Source: an uncultured Oscillospiraceae bacterium
GTDB taxonomy: Bacteria; Bacillota; Clostridia; Oscillospirales; Oscillospiraceae
Reading direction: 5' to 3'
Length of the DNA stretch: 40,946 bases
Assembly (NCBI GenBank): GCA_934645175.1
Contig: CAKUDE010000018.1
Coordinates: 1-40,946 of the forward strand
In this document: positions 37,137 to 40,946 of the stretch, in pieces
Position numbering within the stretch: position 1 is the first letter of the stretch
How the letters are laid out: every line of letters begins with the position of its first letter
Translations under genes and position numbers: made by a program
Notes under the pieces: model-generated
Database searches by the model: none
Seen by the model: only the letters and a program-made list of their open reading frames with translations
What the model was told of the DNA's origin: nothing

Positions 37137-37203
37137 CGTATCAACCGGCCGGGAGGCCGAGCGATAAATTCGGGATCGCCCACCGACGGGCAGAGAGGAC
37201 TTT
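37137..37203 (+). other. Structured leader of the scaffold/capsid genes
   Basis: The 67-base gap can form small stems: CGGCC-GGGA-GGCCG (37146-37159), CGAT...ATCG (37161-37177) and GCCC-ACCGAC-GGGC (37178-37191). GAGAGGACTTT then serves the start at 37204. It may regulate scaffold translation. Confidence 0.4.
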
Positions 37204-38061
37204 ATGCGATTTTTTGTTTTTTTCGCCCCGGAGGGGGCAGGCGGAGAAGCGGCGCTCGCCACGCCGGCAACGAGCGGAGGCCAGCAGCAGGCGGCACAGG
37301 CCAGCCAGCAGCCGGCAGGCACGCAGCAAGCGCCCGTCGCTCAGGCGCAGGAGGAAAGCTTTGAGAGCCTGATCGAGGGCAAGTACAAGCAGGATTTCCA
37401 GAAGCGCGTGCAGGGAATTGTGCGCGACAGGCTCAAGGGCCAGAAGCAGCAGCTGGACCGGCTGACGCCGGTGCTCGACACGCTGGGGCAGCTCTACGGC
37501 GTGGACATGTCGGATCTTTCCAAGGCCGACTTTGACGCGCTGCAAAAAAAGCTGGCAGGCGACAAGCGGTTTTACGAGGCGGAGGCCCTGGAAAAGGGCA
37601 TCCCCGTGGAGACCGCGATGGAGCTGCAGCAGGCAAAGCTTCAGAACGCGCAGCTGCTCCGGAGCAACGAGCAGATGCGGCAGGAGGAGGCAAGGCGGCA
37701 GGAGTTTGAGCAGCTGGTGGGGCAGTTTGAAACGGTGCGGCAGCGCTACCCCGGCGCGGACCTCTCTGCAGAGCTGCAGAACCCGGCCTTCGGGCGGCTG
37801 GTCGCAAACGGCGTGCCGGCGATGACGGCCTACGAGGTGCTGCACAAGGACGAGATCGACAGGGCGAAGCTGCAGGCGGTGGCGCAGGCGGCGCAGCAGC
37901 AGGTGGTATCCACCGTGCAGGCCAACGGAGCAAGGCCCCAGGAGGCCGCCGCGAACGCGGGGCCGGGCGTCGCCCTGGACCAGGACCCCAGCAAGTGGAC
38001 GCGCGAGCAGCGCGCGGAAATCAAAAAACGTGTGATGAGGGGGGACAGAATCCAACTCTGA
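37204..38061 (+). CDS. Scaffold protein
   Basis: AGAGAGGACTTT precedes ATG 37204. The 285-residue product begins with a short hydrophobic segment (MRFFVFFAPEGAGG), then an Ala/Gln-rich disordered stretch, then coiled-coil helices (YKQDFQKRVQGIVRDRLKGQ, AMELQQAKLQNAQLLRSNEQ, EQLVGQFETVRQRYP) and a basic C-terminus (KKRVMRGDRIQL), the usual plan for scaffold proteins that contact the capsid through a basic helix-turn-helix. It lies between portal and capsid as in P22/N4-type phages. No protease motif is visible. Confidence 0.85.
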   Translation: MRFFVFFAPEGAGGEAALATPATSGGQQQAAQASQQPAGTQQAPVAQAQEESFESLIEGKYKQDFQKRVQGIVRDRLKGQKQQLDRLTPVLDTLGQLYGVDMSDLSKADFDALQKKLAGDKRFYEAEALEKGIPVETAMELQQAKLQNAQLLRSNEQMRQEEARRQEFEQLVGQFETVRQRYPGADLSAELQNPAFGRLVANGVPAMTAYEVLHKDEIDRAKLQAVAQAAQQQVVSTVQANGARPQEAAANAGPGVALDQDPSKWTREQRAEIKKRVMRGDRIQL

Positions 38062-38082
38062 GCCCCCGGGAAGGAGTAACCT

Positions 38083-39171
38083 ATGAGATTTTTCACCAAG
38101 ATTTTTTATGCGCCGGACGGCGGCGGCGCGCTCGTCAACGCGACGGGCAACTATGTAAACGCCTACACAGGCGCGACAACGGCCTTCTCCGGTGCGGACA
38201 CGCTGACCAGCACCATGAAGACCTACTACGACACGGAGCTGCTGGAGAACGCGCGGCCGGAGCTGATCCATGCGCAGTTTGCAAAGAAGCAGCCACTGCC
38301 GAAGGGCAAGGGCAAGAGCGTAGAATGGCGCAAGTGGAACACGCTGGCGGACGCCGGGAAGCTGACCGAAGGCGTGATCCCCACGGGCCAGAAGCTCGGC
38401 CAGAGCGCGATTACGCAGACCATTGACCAGTACGGCACGTATGTGGCGGTATCGGACCAGCTGGAGCTGCACGCGATTGACGATGTGATTCTCGGCGCGA
38501 CCGAGGAGCTTGGCGCTTCGGCGGGCACGACGCAGGACAAGCTGGTGCGCGACGCGCTGATGGCCGGCACGTCGGTGCAGTACTGCGACAAGGTGGTATC
38601 CGGCACGCACACGGCAGTTGAGAGCCGGGCGGCGCTCGACGACACGTCCAGGCTGACGCCGGACGAGGTCAACCGGGCGGTGACGACGCTCAAAAAAATG
38701 AAGGCCCCGAGGATCAACGGCAAGTACATTGCCATCATCCACCCGTCGGTCGCGTACGATCTGCGGTCCAGCAACGAGTGGATTGAGGCGCACAAGTATG
38801 CGGCGACGACGGAGCTTTTCAACGGCGAAATCGGCGAGCTGCACGGCGTGCGCTTCATCGAGACCACGGAGGCGAAGATTTTTAACAACTCCACCTGCCC
38901 GGTGAAGACGGCGGCGGCCAGCGGAAACCCGGCGGTCTACTACAGCGTGTACGCGACGCTGTTTTTGGGCAAGGACGCGTTCGGCATGATCGACCCGGAG
39001 GGCGGCGCGCTGGAGATGATCATCAAGGACAAGAGCCAGGCGGGCGGCCCGCTGGACCAGTTCTCGACGCTTGGCTATAAGTTCTCCACGGCGACCAAGA
39101 TCCTGTACCAGGACCGCATGGTGCGCGTGGAGTCGAGGAGCAAGTATTCCGGCGACGACGCCGCGAACTAA
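38083..39171 (+). CDS. Major capsid protein (N4-gp56 family)
   Basis: AAGGAGTAACCT precedes ATG 38083. The 362-residue protein shows the N4-gp56 pattern: TGATTAFSGADTLTSTMKTY, YDTELLENARPELIHAQFAK, VEWRKWNTLADAGKLTEGVI, QYGTYVAVSDQLELHAIDDV, KYIAIIHPSVAYDLRSSNEW, HGVRFIETTEAKIFNN, TLFLGKDAFGMIDPEGGALE, LGYKFSTATKILYQDRMVRV. It forms the HK97-fold shell. The gene is followed by a small head protein and a strong terminator, so the capsid transcript is bounded. Confidence 0.95.
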   Translation: MRFFTKIFYAPDGGGALVNATGNYVNAYTGATTAFSGADTLTSTMKTYYDTELLENARPELIHAQFAKKQPLPKGKGKSVEWRKWNTLADAGKLTEGVIPTGQKLGQSAITQTIDQYGTYVAVSDQLELHAIDDVILGATEELGASAGTTQDKLVRDALMAGTSVQYCDKVVSGTHTAVESRAALDDTSRLTPDEVNRAVTTLKKMKAPRINGKYIAIIHPSVAYDLRSSNEWIEAHKYAATTELFNGEIGELHGVRFIETTEAKIFNNSTCPVKTAAASGNPAVYYSVYATLFLGKDAFGMIDPEGGALEMIIKDKSQAGGPLDQFSTLGYKFSTATKILYQDRMVRVESRSKYSGDDAAN

Positions 39172-39183
39172 GGAGGAGGAGCC

Positions 39184-39483
39184 ATGACGAAGGCTGAGAC
39201 CGCAGCGGCGGAGACCGCAGTGGCGGAGACCGCAGTGGCGGAGACCGCAGTGGCGGAGACCGCAGGCGGAATGCGCACGATCTTTCTGCCGCGGGCAGAG
39301 GGCAACAACGTGCAGCAGTTTGAGTTTGTATGCGTGAACGGCAGGCCCTACCAGGTGCCGCGCGGGAAGCCCGTGGAGGTGCCGGAGGCGGTTGCAGAGG
39401 TTCTGGAGCACGCAATGCTGCAGGAGGCCGAGAACCAGGAGCAGATGCAGCGTCTGCGCGAGGGGCAGGCGCTGAAGGCGTAA
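39184..39483 (+). CDS. Small head-associated protein with N-terminal ETAVA repeats (99 aa)
   Basis: AAGGAGGAGGAGCC precedes ATG 39184. Residues 5-28 are tandem AETAV-type repeats encoded by an exact 15-bp unit, followed by FEFVCVNGRPYQVPRGKPVE and VPEAVAEVLEHAMLQEAENQ. The second half matches a small protein that follows N4-gp56 capsid genes in many gut phages, often starting with a short Lys/Thr or Ala/Thr-rich tail. It may decorate or stabilise the capsid. The repeats are not needed for that fold and can vary in number. Confidence 0.75.
   Translation: MTKAETAAAETAVAETAVAETAVAETAGGMRTIFLPRAEGNNVQQFEFVCVNGRPYQVPRGKPVEVPEAVAEVLEHAMLQEAENQEQMQRLREGQALKA
39196..39270 (+). repeat. 15-bp tandem repeat in the small head gene
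   Basis: Units GAGACCGCAGYGGCG start at 39196, 39211, 39226 and 39241 (the first with C, then T at the variable base), and a diverged fifth unit begins at 39256. Each encodes ETAVA/ETAAA. Confidence 0.95.
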
Positions 39484-39490
39484 GGGAAGA

Positions 39491-39515
39491 GGGGCGCGGC
39501 GAGCGCCCCTTTTTT
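39491..39515 (+). terminator. Strong intrinsic terminator after the capsid genes
   Basis: GGGGCGC-GGCGA-GCGCCCC (7 bp GC stem) is followed by TTTTTT. It lies 8 bases after the stop of the small head gene and before the ribosome site of the next gene. It probably limits transcription past the capsid genes, so tail genes are expressed less, or read through. Confidence 0.9.
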
Positions 39516-39532
39516 CGAAGGGAGGAAAGGCA

Positions 39533-39985
39533 ATGACAATCCGGGAGGCGATTGAGACGGTCGACCGTCTGACGCCGAATCAATACGAAAACATCGACAA
39601 GGTCCGGTGGCTCAGCGAGCTGGACGGCGTCGTTTATAAAGAGATTATCTGCACGCACCTGACGCAGGAGCCGCAGGCGCAGGAGCCGTGGGTCCGGGTG
39701 GACGATCCGTTTGACCGAGCGGCGGCTACGGCGCCGGAGGAAACGCAGCCGGAGGCGTTTACGGGCTACGCGGAGCCGGTGGACTTTGATACGGTGCTGC
39801 TGGTGCCGTGGCCGTATGACGAGATTTACCGATGGTACCTGGATATGAAGATTGCAGAGGCCAACGGAGAGGACGCCAGGAGCAACAACGCGCTCAGCCG
39901 CTACAGCTCGTATTACTCCGCATTCCAGGCGGCCTACAACCGCAGCCACACGCCGGCGCAGTACGCGCCGCACTTCCACCTGTAG
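39533..39985 (+). CDS. Head-tail connector/adaptor protein (150 aa)
   Basis: GGGAGGAAAGGC precedes ATG 39533. The product begins MTIREAIETVDRLTPNQYEN, followed by KVRWLSELDGVVYKEIICTH, an acidic insert, DFDTVLLVPWPYDEIYRWYL and ALSRYSSYYSAFQAAYNRSH. This pattern is familiar from small proteins encoded behind N4-gp56 capsid genes and corresponds to gp4/adaptor-like connectors below the portal. It is followed by one base and then the start of the tail gene. Confidence 0.78.
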   Translation: MTIREAIETVDRLTPNQYENIDKVRWLSELDGVVYKEIICTHLTQEPQAQEPWVRVDDPFDRAAATAPEETQPEAFTGYAEPVDFDTVLLVPWPYDEIYRWYLDMKIAEANGEDARSNNALSRYSSYYSAFQAAYNRSHTPAQYAPHFHL

Positions 39986-39986
39986 C

Positions 39987-40946
39987 ATGGGCAGCCTGAC
40001 ATTACAATACCCGCCGATGGGCGGCGGGAGCGTGGAGGGGCAGGTGGAAGGCCTCCGGCGGTATCTGATTTCCCTGACGGAGCAGCTCAACGGCGCGGAC
40101 TGGTCGGCGCAGGCGGTGCTGCGGGAGGTCTCGCAGGCCATCGACGGAAGTGGCCTGCCGGACGCGGAGCGGCAGACGGTGCTGGGCGGCTGGGCCTCGC
40201 TCCGGTCCCTGATTCTGAAGACGGCGGACTACGCGGCGCGGGAGTCGGAGAGCTTCCGGGCGGTGCTGGAGGGGAAATATGTGGCGGTGTCCACCTTCGG
40301 GAGGTACCAGGAGGAGCTGAAGCTGACGCTGGAGGCAAACGAGACGGCAATCTCCCAGGTCTACGACTACGCCGCCGAGATTGAGGACACGACCAACCAG
40401 CTCAAGGGCACGACGGACCAGCTCAAGGGCTACACGGCGGGCGTCAACAACAAGCTGACGGTAAACTCCCGGCAGTACGTGAAGACCGGGCTTCTTTACT
40501 ATAACGGCGTCAGCCCGGTATACGGCGTGGGCGTGGGCAACATCGAGACAACGGTTTCACAGGGGAATACCGTGCTGGACCGGACGCGAAACGAGCTTCT
40601 GACCGTGACGCCGGGGCGGCTGAGCTTCTGGCAGGACGGGCAGGAGGTCGCGTATCTGACGGATAAGAAGCTCCACTTTCCGGCGGGCACGCTGGAGGCC
40701 TACAATGCAGTACTGACCGGCACGGTCACGGCGGCGGCAGGCTCCAGCCTCGGGCCCTGGACGGTTTCGGAGACGAGCATTTACCGGACGGAAAACCAGT
40801 GGAGCGGGAGCGGGCTTTACTTCGGCACGGAGGGGCTTTCCATAAAGGATGCGTTCGCCGTGGATGCAGGCGGACGGCTGCAGGCGACAAACGCGGTGGT
40901 CTCGGGCGAGATCGTGGCGACGAGCGGGTTTCTCGGCAACTGGCAG
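39987..40946 (+). CDS. Tail/fibre protein, N-terminal part (partial, runs off window)
   Basis: ATG 39987 lies one base after the previous stop; GCCGCACTTCCACC upstream is a poor ribosome site, so translation is probably coupled. The first 320 residues are present: a start segment (MGSLTLQYPPMGGGSVEGQV), a helical part (EGLRRYLISLTEQLNGADWS), a coiled coil (EIEDTTNQLKGTTDQLKGYT) and beta-rich domains with YVKTGLLYYNGVSPVYGVGV and LSFWQDGQEVAYLTDKKLHF, motifs common in gut phage tail proteins. It ends in frame at SGFLGNWQ, and the same frame opens the window (1-264), giving about 407 residues. Likely a tail nozzle or fibre component. Confidence 0.85.
   Translation, partial: MGSLTLQYPPMGGGSVEGQVEGLRRYLISLTEQLNGADWSAQAVLREVSQAIDGSGLPDAERQTVLGGWASLRSLILKTADYAARESESFRAVLEGKYVAVSTFGRYQEELKLTLEANETAISQVYDYAAEIEDTTNQLKGTTDQLKGYTAGVNNKLTVNSRQYVKTGLLYYNGVSPVYGVGVGNIETTVSQGNTVLDRTRNELLTVTPGRLSFWQDGQEVAYLTDKKLHFPAGTLEAYNAVLTGTVTAAAGSSLGPWTVSETSIYRTENQWSGSGLYFGTEGLSIKDAFAVDAGGRLQATNAVVSGEIVATSGFLGNWQ

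Noticed and set aside
1..40946. Diversity-generating retroelement for the fibre tips
   Set aside because: No reverse transcriptase gene and no template/variable repeat pair is visible near the fibre genes.

Overview
The window is almost certainly a temperate, podovirus-like phage (or excised prophage) of a GC-rich gut Firmicute. The evidence for the host is indirect: strong AGGAGG-type ribosome sites, GTG/TTG starts and gene families familiar from phages of Oscillospiraceae/Ruminococcaceae-type Clostridia. A complete head-packaging set (gp3-type small terminase, large terminase, portal, scaffold, N4-gp56-type capsid protein) is followed by tail fibres and a giant internal protein, with no tape-measure, sheath or baseplate genes. 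The last open frame (39987 to the right edge, exactly 320 codons) continues in frame into the first one (1-264), so the window probably is one complete circular or circularly permuted genome cut inside a tail gene.

Layout, read as a circle from the terminase: packaging and head genes (31759-39985); a tail/fibre protein split across the ends (39987-40946 plus 1-264); two small or medium virion proteins and a 2775-residue polyvalent ejected protein carrying a zinc-peptidase HEEFH motif and a MuF-C-like region (278-9928); a fibre cassette with a collagen-like fibre, modular repeat proteins and a PKD/leucine-rich adhesin (9925-14492); lysis genes (14505-15990: membrane proteins, holin, Zn amidase); a small HTH protein; a reverse-strand two-gene moron (16315-16964) under a perfect sigma-A promoter with a palindromic operator; three conserved phage genes (17319-18779); a reverse-strand lysogeny block (large serine integrase 18840-20285, membrane-tethered HTH protein, membrane Zn-binding protein, CI-like repressor to 22287); and a long forward early region (22444-31302) of small Cys-rich proteins with a frame-broken cytosine methyltransferase, an overprinted second ORF, a radical SAM enzyme, a DUF1064 nuclease-like protein, a structured non-coding stretch and an HUH rolling-circle-type Rep.

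The genes suggest this life cycle: integration by the serine recombinase, possibly at the 50-bp palindrome that fills the gap beyond its 3' end; a repressor/early switch at 22288-22443; replication started by the HUH protein using host polymerase (no polymerase, helicase or SSB gene is visible); P22/N4-like assembly; ejection of a very large enzyme-bearing protein; and holin/amidase lysis. The most unusual items are the integrase-proximal palindrome with an asymmetric GG centre, a 70-bp promoter/operator module present twice (69 of 70 identical) in front of unrelated reverse-strand genes, the dual-coded methyltransferase locus with a 5-bp lesion in its SAM motif beside a radical SAM enzyme, and a hairpin-dense 300-base gene-free region before the Rep gene.
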